Virus record (IMG/VR): IMGVR_UViG_3300027733_000061 | Coordinates: 1 to 60,905 of that record | Reading direction: 5' to 3' (one strand) | Length of the DNA stretch: 60,905 bases | Source of the DNA: a virus | Part shown: piece after piece, positions 45,601-52,400 of the stretch | How positions within the stretch are numbered: position 1 is the stretch's first letter | Layout: each line of letters begins with the position of its first letter | Position numbers and translations under genes: made by a program | Notes under the pieces: model-generated | What the model was told of the DNA's origin: nothing | The model's database searches: none | The model's input: the letters and a program-made list of their open reading frames with translations, nothing else

Positions 45601-46255
45601 AAATATTTGTCTTTCAGCAACAACGTTTACAACTACACCATTTGTTGGAATTAATATAACACCAATAACGGTTGAAGATTTAAAAACTTTATTAACGACA
45701 AATATTCCATCGGCTCAAGAAAAACTACGACCTCTTTATTTTGGTATTGCGTTTACTAGAATAAATAATAAAATTGACCAAGTTGTTTGTAACCCACCAA
45801 ATTATAATTTATATGAAATATCAACTTCAAACAACTATACCGCAGACTTAAATGCACTTATAGCTCAACAAGTGTGTTTAACAACGGCTTTAGAAAATGA
45901 TACATCCTCTAGACCTTATGCATCGTTTTCTGACTTTGTAGTACCAACACAATTTATACATGCTCAAGTTCAAAGTTTTTTACCTATTATAGAACAACTA
46001 AAAACTTTCAGTACAAATACCACAGATGTTGAAAAATATGCAGAAGCATACACTTTATTTACTTTGTTTTGGTTTGAAGGAAGATTTGTTAATCCTGGAG
46101 GGGGAGTAGGTTTTTATGTTAATTTACCAACCACAACAAATGATTTCATAACTAGAAAAAATGACAAAGTAAATTCGTCGTTCCCTGACATACAAGATAT
46201 TTATAATAGATATTTTGTCCAATTTAAAAATAGTTATGGTATATTTTTCCCATAA
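39680..46255 (+). CDS. Giant baseplate hub-like virion protein
   Basis: The 2191-residue protein begins with a hub-like N-terminus: LVFYANLETQIIPRTKLAIG near residues 53-72, later ALFEQGDNSLYSVFFNLPYP and FFLTLKGYYGKAIRYQLSL. Its C-terminal third has a gp27/gpD-like block (RSYNVSIEMMGNAMMQPTMY, RHVPLFYGPYMVLSVKHNV, GPRISRYSLP) as in hub proteins that carry the spike. Between them lie long helix- and beta-mixed stretches with no recognised fold. The final 270 residues include a segment with WFEGRFVNPGGGVGFYVNLP. T4 makes its hub from several smaller proteins; this may be a fusion. It follows gp53-like directly and is followed by a late-type box. Confidence 0.6.
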   Translation: MAVNDPTKFRQIYNKENKILVEADYDNIILIDPNKVVDADNNVKDRYVQQENLVFYANLETQIIPRTKLAIGDSFDNPVYNSQIASLSTFPEDLKLNFLRPKGKKAFDTSWSDEFTGRGVRQGQGINQNSEYQINQDGNTVFKQKVLNYEDTQTLGITEIKVDVTPANVTNVEISMEDIRGRALFEQGDNSLYSVFFNLPYPPFFLTLKGYYGKAIRYQLSLTDFNASFEPSSGNFKITLKLLSRNSAILADSIIGYARNSPKMFQTETVVTQSTSNSSNNGINTNNSTTVVESVGLQKMREAYSIYKSKGLITSDFPEITLEEFIARIENLPTALADALKKADFTVMNDVADFQTNLNKLRNEVYANSITDFLDTSEKLYKGQIYYPYKENISFADRAKYKQRVETAINNYVTLLKNNKSFGTGGQYKLPNKGNIPGEIPIKFSINDIFEEIDYNTLTDADFRETYVVNYGTNPTDNQLNKSIADFKSLNPNFLLDTTTNNVVNDFPQYYKFGDKVGSSNNYIANSFLDKIQKINDELNKKNAEIEKSLTQFLSDQIVNGPNVLGFIPTIRNVMAVLFAGLDGFYRLMEDTHTSAWNQRTNPIRLESIIPASKNFGVDSKNLVNGTNQLNDLNVVYPWPQYFLKEAQKDGSELYVIKYPGDSSVINTTKGFDSVVWPEVAFTEEYINAIVQKTTPKSANVYNNPASLSKVLSINAVEFPFKTTPYVNTQEQSYLYEIFERSYLGAYYAKLNRNGYNQEQIPVFLGNLEAENIKQTVQSNLALTKILKEFSFTYVNFLQTLRKISNNGTGTRWTLYSDSVFTTEYIKNLLELNDGTQNVDVYNDVYSIDTLSNSSIAIDGNVPLPDSIKNFINGTPATDTYFLDNYPITNVNWLKTNLQGGDSISSINDFNKTSSYVYLDEKKTIARVNETENTKNINVFVSKYEFKNFTQPFMTNLNTSVPVNSQTSLSNFYSTRKEKDLYFTESIFDYGNEYSGQVATKIQTTSLLNTPYFVNALVQGVENQKTNVSDPYAALGYLYLNSLPLITTREKIKSFDDTSSVATDLDYLASTFNKFSSIHRLPYAWVLKYGSIWHRYKKFIETGNDILDNTIWTDFDYLKSYDTTGTTPNANSKLIFPSYTGGTTQVEIKLQSTTTLIPNVNQTMDNVTLGVYPKVINNVYRFFFNKDLTILNTPTYQSFLDAYNTVGLKIGTNSTSGKFYNFGFDLQNPNRAFVNKNYYAYFDNPESNQKFLLIPSTGGININQMNFECFDATNKIKEEVFNNKAVYNGSVRPLWGVSQFGYFKNSLIKKPAFNEYLKVVYTNNSKNLSFELKNAQSTYSNIEEIFAVFEPEILDKFENLFLNFCNPTPAVSDLILNEEQTNSNYTNPGSVRNVTEKRLFNQMESLFMVPKNSVTLLNDESQDGLLLAEKQISNFFPKVVDFLNFECVLKMGNPGNFKRRVFNYISNNPTFQPLNPLTLNPYIPGSLPGDGTVGSPTLTISIANNRDAWNALRKYVGVFNQIPFQYTNTGSVITDFFTANNGMDIEFTEANIEALFPLIRLFAKQKAEDATLNKLKFQQSINNFLLQQQNFNSENLTQTFSKLNVDLPTTTTNTTPIKNATSGDVGKLEQYSVLKTMNDKWISGTDFLNKTIFEDFLFQDKAGRDIGDEFTIDLEKIKGYLKSNDNQNYLSLISQICSQNNMVFFALPAYVNFYGIQQAVAKSTPLPVDATETLFGTFLDVDYLKATPKFLLLYTGKPSEFVASNSSFSKFASDTFDIRKSSDNPLRVPSNPEEDYSKKNRVVGFSVDYGTQNQSIFKSVSIDMSEKKNTAESNKIAAQFGASVSGDKVAQQSVSLYSIYKSRSYNVSIEMMGNAMMQPTMYFNLRHVPLFYGPYMVLSVKHNVTQTKFSTTISGPRISRYSLPQPNSLLDTVNQNYINAYKELILKEVKTTEPITNVNTQQGTVQPGALQSPENICLSATTFTTTPFVGINITPITVEDLKTLLTTNIPSAQEKLRPLYFGIAFTRINNKIDQVVCNPPNYNLYEISTSNNYTADLNALIAQQVCLTTALENDTSSRPYASFSDFVVPTQFIHAQVQSFLPIIEQLKTFSTNTTDVEKYAEAYTLFTLFWFEGRFVNPGGGVGFYVNLPTTTNDFITRKNDKVNSSFPDIQDIYNRYFVQFKNSYGIFFP

Positions 46256-46260
46256 CATAA

Positions 46261-46268
46261 TATTTATA
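46261..46268 (+). promoter_or_regulatory. Late-type TATTTATA box for the 46280 gene
   Basis: TATTTATA ends 11 nt before the ATG at 46280, directly after the giant hub gene. Confidence 0.45.
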
Positions 46269-46279
46269 TAAAAAAAACT

Positions 46280-46504
46280 ATGGAAATAAAAATGTTATTA
46301 GATAATTATCTAAGAAAAGATACAAAAATTACACAAAGAGATAAAGGTAATGGGTATCAAGAAGTTTGTGATTTGGAAACTGGTGATTGTTATACAATTA
46401 GAATGAAAGATGGTCTAATTGAAAGAGTGGACAATACTATGAAAACAAATAGAACATTAAAAGTCGAAACTCCACAAGGGGTTAAAACATTATTAAATGG
46501 ATAA
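46280..46504 (+). CDS. Small uncharacterised protein
   Basis: The 74-residue protein is charged and beta-rich (TQRDKGNGYQEVCDLETGDC, YTIRMKDGLIERVDN, LKVETPQGVKTLLNG). The two Cys lie in a CDLETGDC turn that could coordinate a metal or form a disulphide. It starts after a late-type box and is followed after 2 bases by the proline-rich gene, so both are likely co-transcribed late. I cannot assign a function. Confidence 0.5.
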   Translation: MEIKMLLDNYLRKDTKITQRDKGNGYQEVCDLETGDCYTIRMKDGLIERVDNTMKTNRTLKVETPQGVKTLLNG

Positions 46505-46506
46505 AA

Positions 46507-47217
46507 ATGAGTATAGAAAGACAAATTTTAGAAGAGTTAAAACGTTTTAACCAAATTACAGGATATATTAATGAACAAGAAGTTGCACCGCCAGCACCTG
46601 ATGCAGGAGGAGCTCCACCCGCACCTGACGCAGGAGCACCCGCACCTGACGCAGGAGCACCCGCACCTGATGCAGGAGCAACACCACCAGCACCTGACGC
46701 AGGAGCAACACCACCAGCACCTGACGCAGGAGGAGCCGACGCAATACCCGAACCAGTAGATGTTGAGTCAGACCCTGATGTTGAAGAAGTTGATACAAAA
46801 AAAGATGAAGAAGAAGGGGGTACTGAAGAAATAGATATTACAGACTTAGTAACGACTCAAGAAGAAATTAAAACCAAACAAGAAGAGTTCATGGATAGTA
46901 TGTTTTCTAAATTGAATGATTTAGAAACAAAATTAAATCAGATGGACCAAATAATGTCAAAAATAGACTCAATCGAAAGTAAAGTAGAAAAAAGTAGACC
47001 GAAGTCACCTGAAGAAAAATTGATGTTACGTTCACTTGATTCTTACCCTTATAATCAAAAATTGACAGATTATTTTGAAGACAAAAAAGAAGACTTTGAA
47101 AAACAAGGAAAAGAAGAATATATATTAACTTCAGATGAGGTTGAAAACTATTCACCGAATGAAGTTAAAAAAACATTTGGTATTTTTGACCAAGATGACG
47201 ATGAAAATACTTACTAA
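46507..47217 (+). CDS. Proline/alanine-repeat protein with coiled coil
   Basis: The 236-residue protein has a helical N-terminus (MSIERQILEELKRFNQITGY), a low-complexity region of six APPAPDAG/APAPDAG-type repeats (residues 27-75), an acidic stretch (DPDVEEVDTKKDEEEGG), and a heptad-rich coiled coil near residues 125-160 (NDLETKLNQMDQIMSKIDSI). The C-terminus is charged and ends DDDENTY. Proline-rich acidic proteins of this kind can be scaffold cores or flexible tethers in virions, and the position just before the gp32 promoter is compatible with a late protein. It is followed by a strong terminator. Function not assignable. Confidence 0.55.
   Translation: MSIERQILEELKRFNQITGYINEQEVAPPAPDAGGAPPAPDAGAPAPDAGAPAPDAGATPPAPDAGATPPAPDAGGADAIPEPVDVESDPDVEEVDTKKDEEEGGTEEIDITDLVTTQEEIKTKQEEFMDSMFSKLNDLETKLNQMDQIMSKIDSIESKVEKSRPKSPEEKLMLRSLDSYPYNQKLTDYFEDKKEDFEKQGKEEYILTSDEVENYSPNEVKKTFGIFDQDDDENTY
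46585..46737 (+). repeat. Pro-Ala-Pro-Asp-Ala-Gly coding repeat
   Basis: There are about six imperfect units of 18-27 nt, with third-position variation between GAC and GAT codons. Such repeats expand and contract easily, and the unit length is a multiple of three throughout. Confidence 0.85.
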
Positions 47218-47242
47218 CTATTTTTCATAATTATATTTTTGA

Positions 47243-47268
47243 GGGAAGAATTATCTTCCCTTTTTTAT
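47243..47268 (+). terminator. Rho-independent terminator ahead of the gp32 operon
   Basis: The 7-bp stem GGGAAGA / TCTTCCC (47243-47249 and 47254-47260) has a 4-nt loop and is followed by TTTTTTATTT. It separates the late unit from the gp32 promoter directly downstream. Confidence 0.85.
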
Positions 47269-47298
47269 TTGACAAAAACGAAATTTCACTTATATTTT
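47268..47298 (+). promoter_or_regulatory. Putative promoter of the gp32 operon
   Basis: TTTG (47268-47271) and TATATTTT (47291-47298) are 19 nt apart, a match to the Bacteroidota -33/-7 pattern. The same sequence can also be read as TTGACA (47269-47274) with a TATATT -10 box 16 nt away. The leader to the ATG at 47334 is about 30 nt. Confidence 0.55.
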
Positions 47299-47333
47299 TC
47301 ATAGATAAAAGAGTAATAATTAAAAATTTATTT

Positions 47334-48188
47334 ATGGCAAATTCAGTATTAGATTCAGTACTTGCTCAGTACGAAAAAAATTCAACATCGAGCAACAGCA
47401 CAAAAACAAACATTTCCCAAGAAGACAGATTGAAGAAGTATTTTTCTGCAATTCTTCAAAAGAATGAAAAATCCGCATCACGAAGAATCCGTATCTTACC
47501 TACAAAAGATGGTTCATCACCATTTGTTGAAGTTTGGTATCATGAAATCCAAGTAAACGGACAATGGGTTAAGTTGTATGACCCAGAGAAAAACGACAAT
47601 GACCGTTCACCATTAAGTGAAGTTTATAACGAATTGATTTCGACAGGTAAAAAAGAAGACAAAGAATTGGCATCACAATACCGTTCACGTTTATTTTACA
47701 TTGTAAAAGTTATTGACCGAGATAATGAACAAGACGGGGTTAAGTTTTGGAGATTCAAACACAACTACAAACAAGAAGGTGTTTTAGATAAAATTTTACC
47801 TATTTGGAAAGCTAAAGGCGATGTAACCAATGCCGAAAAAGGTCGTGATTTAATTATTGAACTTACAAGGGCAAAAACACCACAAGGAAAAGAGTACACA
47901 GTAATTCAAACTATTATGTATGATGACCCACAACCACTACATGAGGATAAGGCAATCATGGAAGGATGGATTCAAGATGAACTTACATGGAATGATGTAT
48001 ATTCTAAAAAACCCGTAGAATATTTAGAGGCAGTTGCTGTTGGGGAAACTCCAATTTGGTCATCTGAACTAAAAAAATATGTTTACGGAGAAGAGTCTGA
48101 GATTTCACTTGGAGGCTCAAAACAAGAAACTGCTCCTGTTGTTGACCCACAAGCAAACGAAGAACCATCAGAAGATTTACCATTCTAA
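47334..48188 (+). CDS. 32: Single-stranded DNA-binding protein (T4 gp32-like), zinc-less
   Basis: The 284-residue protein matches gp32 in order: a disordered N-terminus, SASRRIRILPTKDGSSPFVEVWYHEI (residues 46-72), a helical insertion, RLFYIVKVIDRDNEQDGVKFWRF and LIIELTRAKTPQG (the DNA-binding core), and an acidic tail. It contains no cysteine at all, so the zinc ribbon of T4 gp32 (His/Cys3) is absent. The tail ends EEPSEDLPF, resembling the DDDIPF/DDLPF tip of bacterial SSBs that recruits host repair proteins. It coats ssDNA during replication and recombination. It is the first gene of the replication operon and is followed by a terminator, which would raise its level above downstream genes. 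Confidence 0.9.
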   Translation: MANSVLDSVLAQYEKNSTSSNSTKTNISQEDRLKKYFSAILQKNEKSASRRIRILPTKDGSSPFVEVWYHEIQVNGQWVKLYDPEKNDNDRSPLSEVYNELISTGKKEDKELASQYRSRLFYIVKVIDRDNEQDGVKFWRFKHNYKQEGVLDKILPIWKAKGDVTNAEKGRDLIIELTRAKTPQGKEYTVIQTIMYDDPQPLHEDKAIMEGWIQDELTWNDVYSKKPVEYLEAVAVGETPIWSSELKKYVYGEESEISLGGSKQETAPVVDPQANEEPSEDLPF

Positions 48189-48201
48189 ATCAAACAAACA
48201 T

Positions 48202-48232
48202 AATCGGGTTTTCTACCTAAGCCCGATTTTTA
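48202..48232 (+). terminator. Terminator or attenuator between gp32 and downstream genes
   Basis: The 7-bp stem AATCGGG / CCCGATT (48202-48208 and 48222-48228) with a 13-nt loop is followed by TTTTTATT. No new promoter is obvious before the next gene, so partial read-through is needed to express uvsX. Confidence 0.75.
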
Positions 48233-48254
48233 TTAACTTTAAAAAATTAAAAAA

Positions 48255-48476
48255 ATGAACATATTTTTAGCAGAAAAATTAAAAGATGCTCTTGTGAAAA
48301 AATACGAGTCTGAAATTGCAGATGCAGAAGCAAGATTATATGTGTATTTCACAAACCCTGTTGGTATTGGTGAGCATCCACAACACACCGAAGAAATGGA
48401 TAATTTAGTCACACAACTTACAGACGCAAAAGATAAGTTGGAAACTATAAAAAATTTTAAAATTTACGAACAATAA
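48255..48476 (+). CDS. Small conserved-looking replication-operon protein
   Basis: The 73-residue protein is helical with a central VGIGEHPQHTEEMDNLV phrase and a C-terminal coiled-coil-like helix (LTDAKDKLETIKNF). Short proteins with this IGEH phrase occur in T4-type marine phages between gp32 and uvsX, from what I recall, but their role is not known. The stop overlaps the uvsX start by TAATG, so it is translationally coupled to UvsX. It may modulate gp32-UvsX exchange; that is speculation. Confidence 0.6.
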   Translation: MNIFLAEKLKDALVKKYESEIADAEARLYVYFTNPVGIGEHPQHTEEMDNLVTQLTDAKDKLETIKNFKIYEQ

Positions 48477-49483
48477 TGGCTATTAAAAAGAACGACTTTG
48501 GGTCTTTGAAAAAAAAGTTTTCTACCTCTGCAAAATATAAACCACAAAGATTCTTTGACCTTGGCTCTCCGTTTTTGGATGCGGTTGGTTTACCTGGTCC
48601 TGCTATGGGACACATTAATATGTTCTTAGGACATTCAGATACGGGTAAGACAACGGCATTAGTTAAGACTGCGGTTGATGCTCAGAAGAAAGGTATTTTA
48701 CCTGTATTTATCATCACTGAACAAAAATGGTCGTTTGACCACGCTAAGTTAATGGGGTTTGAATGTGAAGAAGTTGTTGACACAGAAACAGGAGAATTAG
48801 AGTGGGATGGTTTTTATATATTCAATAATAACTTTGATTATATTGAACAAATCACAGATTACATTAATGATTTATTAGACGCTCAAGAAAAGGGTGATAT
48901 TGATTATTCATTGTGTATTATGTGGGACTCAGTTGGTTCTGTTCCTTGTAAAATGACTTACGAAGGTAAAGGAGGTAAACAACACAACGCAAGTGTTTTG
49001 GCCGACAAGATTGGTATGGGTATTAACCAACGTATTTCAGGTTCACGTAAAGCTGACTCTAAATACGAAAATACCTTAATCATTGTTAATCAACCTTGGG
49101 TTGAATTACCTGACAATCCATTCGGACAACCTAAAATTAAAGCAAAAGGTGGTGAGGCTATTTGGTTGAACTCTTCATTAGTATTCTTATTTGGAAATCA
49201 AAAAGGAGCTGGTACAACAAAAATTACAGCAACTAAAGATAAGAGAACTGTTAAGTTTGCATCAAGAACTAAGGTGTCTGTTATGAAAAATCACATCAAC
49301 GGACTTGGTTTTGAAGATGGAAAGATTATCGTAACACCACACGGTTTCTTACCAGGAAAAGAAGCTTCCGAAGAAAAGGCATCAATCGAACAATACAAAA
49401 AAGAATATGCCGAGTATTGGAAGGAAATAATCGGAGTTGATGGTGACTTTGATTTGAAAGCAGAAAAAGAAGAAGTAGAGTAG
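48476..49483 (+). CDS. uvsX: UvsX-like RecA recombinase
   Basis: The 335-residue protein is a RecA-type ATPase. Walker A is GHSDTGKTT (52-60), followed by VFIITEQKWSFDHAKLM (with the conserved Glu), a Walker B-like SLCIMWDSVGSVPC and the loop QRISGSRKAD. These features match UvsX of T4 (391 residues), though the N-terminal domain is shorter. UvsX forms filaments on gp32-coated ssDNA and drives strand exchange for recombination-dependent replication. The gene sits in the gp32 operon, and its start overlaps the preceding stop by 1 base. Confidence 0.92.
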   Translation: MAIKKNDFGSLKKKFSTSAKYKPQRFFDLGSPFLDAVGLPGPAMGHINMFLGHSDTGKTTALVKTAVDAQKKGILPVFIITEQKWSFDHAKLMGFECEEVVDTETGELEWDGFYIFNNNFDYIEQITDYINDLLDAQEKGDIDYSLCIMWDSVGSVPCKMTYEGKGGKQHNASVLADKIGMGINQRISGSRKADSKYENTLIIVNQPWVELPDNPFGQPKIKAKGGEAIWLNSSLVFLFGNQKGAGTTKITATKDKRTVKFASRTKVSVMKNHINGLGFEDGKIIVTPHGFLPGKEASEEKASIEQYKKEYAEYWKEIIGVDGDFDLKAEKEEVE

Positions 49484-49504
49484 TAACAATTAAAAACAAA
49501 AAAA

Positions 49505-50512
49505 GTGACAAAAACCTTATTGGTTGATGGAAACAATTTGATGAAAATTGGTTTTCATGGTGTGAAAGATTATTTCCACAAAGGAAAACATATTGGGGCC
49601 ATTTGGCACTTTTTGAATACTTTAAGAAAGTTTTTAGAGGAGAACAACTATAATAAAGTTGTAGTATTTTGGGATAGCGACACGAACTCATCACAGAGAA
49701 GGTTGATATACCCCAAGTATAAATTAAACCGTAGAGACCTTTCTAATGAGATTAAACAAGACTCTTATGATGAACAAAAACAACGAGTTAAGCAATATCT
49801 TGAAGAGATGTTTGTTAGACAACTTGAAGTTGAAAATTCAGAAGCGGATGATTTAATTGCGTATTACTGTCAAATTTCTGAAGACGAGAATAAAACAATT
49901 TTCTCAAGCGATAGAGACCTTACACAACTTATTTCTGAAAAGGTAACTATTTATTCACCATCCACAAAAAGATATTATAAGATGGGGGACACTATCAAAA
50001 TGAGCGATTTTGAAGTTCCCCATTATAATGTCAAAATAATTAAAATCCTTACAGGTGATTCATCCGATAATATCGACGGTATTTTTTATTTAGGTGAAAA
50101 GACTTTAATTAAGTTTTTTCCTGAGATACTTGAAAAAGAAGTGGAATTATCCGATATTTTATCAAAAGGGGAAAAACTCCTTAAAGAAAATAAAGACAAC
50201 AAATCATTACAAAATCTTTTGTCTGGTAAAACAAAAGAAGGTATATTTGGCGATGAGTATTATGCAATTAATAAAAAACTAATTGATTTAGATGAACCAC
50301 TAATAAATCAAGAAGGTAAAGAGTTAGTTAGTTCGTACTATTCAGAATCATTAGACCCTGATGGTAGAGGGTATAAAAACCTAATTCGAATGATGATGGA
50401 AGACGGGATATTTAAATACCTACCAAAAACAGATGATAATTGGATTTATTTTTTAAAACCGTTTTTAAAGTTAACAAGAAAAGAAAAAACAAAATTTAAA
50501 ACAAAAAACTAA
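49505..50512 (+). CDS. rnh: RNase H / 5'-3' exonuclease (T4 Rnh-like, FEN family)
   Basis: The 335-residue protein starts with GTG and shows FEN nuclease motifs. The N-terminal acidic residue is in LLVDGNNLM (D8). VVVFWDSD follows, then RRLIYPKYK in the helical arch, ENSEADDLIAYY and IFSSDRDLTQ with metal-binding Asp and Glu residues, and an H3TH region ILTGDSSDNIDGIFYLGEKT. Such enzymes remove RNA primers and flaps during lagging-strand synthesis, and T4 Rnh (305 residues) is stimulated by gp32. The GTG start is supported by the short gap to uvsX and by no upstream in-frame ATG. Confidence 0.88.
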   Translation: MTKTLLVDGNNLMKIGFHGVKDYFHKGKHIGAIWHFLNTLRKFLEENNYNKVVVFWDSDTNSSQRRLIYPKYKLNRRDLSNEIKQDSYDEQKQRVKQYLEEMFVRQLEVENSEADDLIAYYCQISEDENKTIFSSDRDLTQLISEKVTIYSPSTKRYYKMGDTIKMSDFEVPHYNVKIIKILTGDSSDNIDGIFYLGEKTLIKFFPEILEKEVELSDILSKGEKLLKENKDNKSLQNLLSGKTKEGIFGDEYYAINKKLIDLDEPLINQEGKELVSSYYSESLDPDGRGYKNLIRMMMEDGIFKYLPKTDDNWIYFLKPFLKLTRKEKTKFKTKN

Positions 50513-50516
50513 AATT

Positions 50517-50969
50517 ATGAAAGAAAATCAGGACATTACTAAAGTTGAATTTCTAATTACATTAAATGACAACTTCGTCGTACAACGTTTTTTCAATGTA
50601 AGAAACATTAACCAAAAGGCTAAAAATAGTATTGAGTTATTGGACTACATGAAATCATTGTCAGAAGAGTTAAAAACAAAACTAAGAAACAAAACAGTTT
50701 TCTATATGTTGGAAAATCGGTTCCAAATTGAAGAAGACTCATCTATCTTAGATACATCAAATACTGATGGTCCGGAAGTTTTTAATTTGATTATTCGAAT
50801 TGGAAATGAGACAATTTGTCATACCATCATCGACGCTAAAGTATACCCACCAAAGGCTAGATATACCCTGGATATACGACCAACAATAAAAACGATATTA
50901 AAAGATTTAACTGACATTTTTTCAGATAAAAATTTATCTTATAATTACCTTAATTATTCGTTGGCTTAA
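50517..50969 (+). CDS. Uncharacterised replication-operon protein
   Basis: I cannot assign this 150-residue protein. It has an alpha/beta composition: EFLITLNDNFVVQRFFNVRN is a beta hairpin with aromatic residues, then IELLDYMKSLSEELKTKLRN is a helix, and the rest (FNLIIRIGNETICHTIIDAK, ARYTLDIRPTIKTILKDLTD) is strand and helix. There is no catalytic motif. It lies between RNase H and the replicative helicase with short gaps, so it is likely a replication accessory protein. Confidence 0.5.
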   Translation: MKENQDITKVEFLITLNDNFVVQRFFNVRNINQKAKNSIELLDYMKSLSEELKTKLRNKTVFYMLENRFQIEEDSSILDTSNTDGPEVFNLIIRIGNETICHTIIDAKVYPPKARYTLDIRPTIKTILKDLTDIFSDKNLSYNYLNYSLA

Positions 50970-50972
50970 TCA

Positions 50973-50980
50973 TATTTATC
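50973..50980 (+). promoter_or_regulatory. TATTTATC box upstream of the helicase gene
   Basis: TATTTATC ends 26 nt before the ATG at 51007. There is no TTTG at -33 spacing, so an internal late start for the helicase and RNR genes is possible but uncertain. Confidence 0.3.
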
Positions 50981-51006
50981 ATATAGAAATAAAAAAAATA
51001 CAGAAT

Positions 51007-52386
51007 ATGTCAGACAAAAAAAACTTCGGATACTTAGGAAATACTTTTCAAATTCAATTATTAAACAATATTATTTTATATAAAGATTTCTCAAATTCCA
51101 TTCTTGAAGTTATTGACCCACACTATTTTGACAACCAATATTTTCGTATTATTTGTCAAATGATTAAGGAGTTTTATTCAAACTATGAACATACTCCAAC
51201 ATTTGATACATTAGAACAACTTACAAAGTCAGAAATATCTTCTCCAATGGCTCAAAAGAGTGTTTTGGATACATTACAACAAGTAAAAGATGTATCTGAT
51301 GACGGTTCATTATTTGTTCAAGAAAAGTCATTAAAATTCTGTAAACAACAAGAATTACAGAAGGTTATGACCAAAGCTCAATCAATCATTGATAAGGGTG
51401 ATTTTGAAAGTTATGACCACTTAGAAGAAATGGTAAGAGGAGCGTTACAAGTTGGTGAGGTCGATAAAGGAACAACCGACGTTTTCTTCAACCTTGATGA
51501 GGTTTTAAACGACGATTACAGACACCCAATTCCAATTGGAGTTGCAGGTATTGATAACCTATTGAAAGGTGGTTTAGCCAAGGGTGAGATTGGTGTTATT
51601 TTAGCACCGACGGGGGTAGGTAAATCCACATTTACTACTAAAATTGCAAACCACGCATTCAACTTGGGATATAATGTTCTTCAAATATTTTTTGAAGACA
51701 ACCCAAAAATTATCCAAAGAAAACATTATACACTTTGGACGGGAATCCACCCTGATGACATGTCTGAAAATAAAGATGAAGTTATGGCGAAGGTAAAACA
51801 CATTAAGGAAACTATGAAAAATAAGTTGATTATAAAAAAACTTCCATCCGACACCGTAACTATGAATCAAATCAAAAATCAAGTTAGAAAGATGATGGCT
51901 GAAGGAATTAGAATTGATATGATTATTTTAGATTATATTGACTGTGTTGTTCCTGACAAAATGATGGGTGATGAATGGAAAAGTGAAGGTTCAGTAATGA
52001 GAGGGTTTGAATCAATGTGTCATGAGTTGGACATCGCAGGTTGGACAGCAACACAAGGAAATCGTAATTCGATTTCGTCAGAAGTGGTTACAACAGACCA
52101 AATGGGCGGGTCAATTAAAAAGGCTCAAGTTGGTCACGTAATCATTACTGTAGCTAAGAGTCTACAACAGAAAGAAATGAACTTGGCAACAATTGCCATT
52201 ACCAAATCAAGAATTGGTAAAGACGGAGTTGTTTTTGAAAACTGTAAATTTGACAACGGAATGTTAGAAATAGACACAGAACAAAGTATGACTTTCTTAG
52301 GTTTGGAAGAACAAAAAGAAGAAAAAAATAAAAATAGAATCAAAGAGCTTTTAGAAAAGAAAAAGCAAAAAGAACAACAATCTTAA
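51007..52386 (+). CDS. 41: Replicative DNA helicase (T4 gp41-like, DnaB family)
   Basis: The 459-residue protein has a DnaB-type motor domain: GIDNLLKGGLAKGEIGVILAP leads to Walker A APTGVGKST (200-208), Walker B is MIILDYIDC, and the C-terminal QMGGSIKKAQVGHVIITVAKS and SRIGKDG are the sensor and arginine-finger regions. The N-terminal 150 residues are the helical collar domain. It unwinds the fork 5' to 3' as a hexamer with polymerase and primase. The protein is close to T4 gp41 (475) in length. A Lys/Glu-rich tail (KNRIKELLEKKKQKEQQS) resembles the region that contacts other replisome proteins. Confidence 0.92.
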   Translation: MSDKKNFGYLGNTFQIQLLNNIILYKDFSNSILEVIDPHYFDNQYFRIICQMIKEFYSNYEHTPTFDTLEQLTKSEISSPMAQKSVLDTLQQVKDVSDDGSLFVQEKSLKFCKQQELQKVMTKAQSIIDKGDFESYDHLEEMVRGALQVGEVDKGTTDVFFNLDEVLNDDYRHPIPIGVAGIDNLLKGGLAKGEIGVILAPTGVGKSTFTTKIANHAFNLGYNVLQIFFEDNPKIIQRKHYTLWTGIHPDDMSENKDEVMAKVKHIKETMKNKLIIKKLPSDTVTMNQIKNQVRKMMAEGIRIDMIILDYIDCVVPDKMMGDEWKSEGSVMRGFESMCHELDIAGWTATQGNRNSISSEVVTTDQMGGSIKKAQVGHVIITVAKSLQQKEMNLATIAITKSRIGKDGVVFENCKFDNGMLEIDTEQSMTFLGLEEQKEEKNKNRIKELLEKKKQKEQQS

Positions 52387-52400
52387 ATTAATTAAAAATT

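Noticed and set aside
46568-46798. Open frames on the opposite strand and in another frame across the Pro-Ala repeat
   Set aside because: They arise from the low-complexity repeat of the 46507 gene (Leu/Val- or His/Gln-rich reading), with no plausible protein features.
49326-49694. Antisense frame across the uvsX/RNase H junction
   Set aside because: It overlaps two well-supported genes and shows a Ser/Leu/Phe-rich composition typical of antisense reading.
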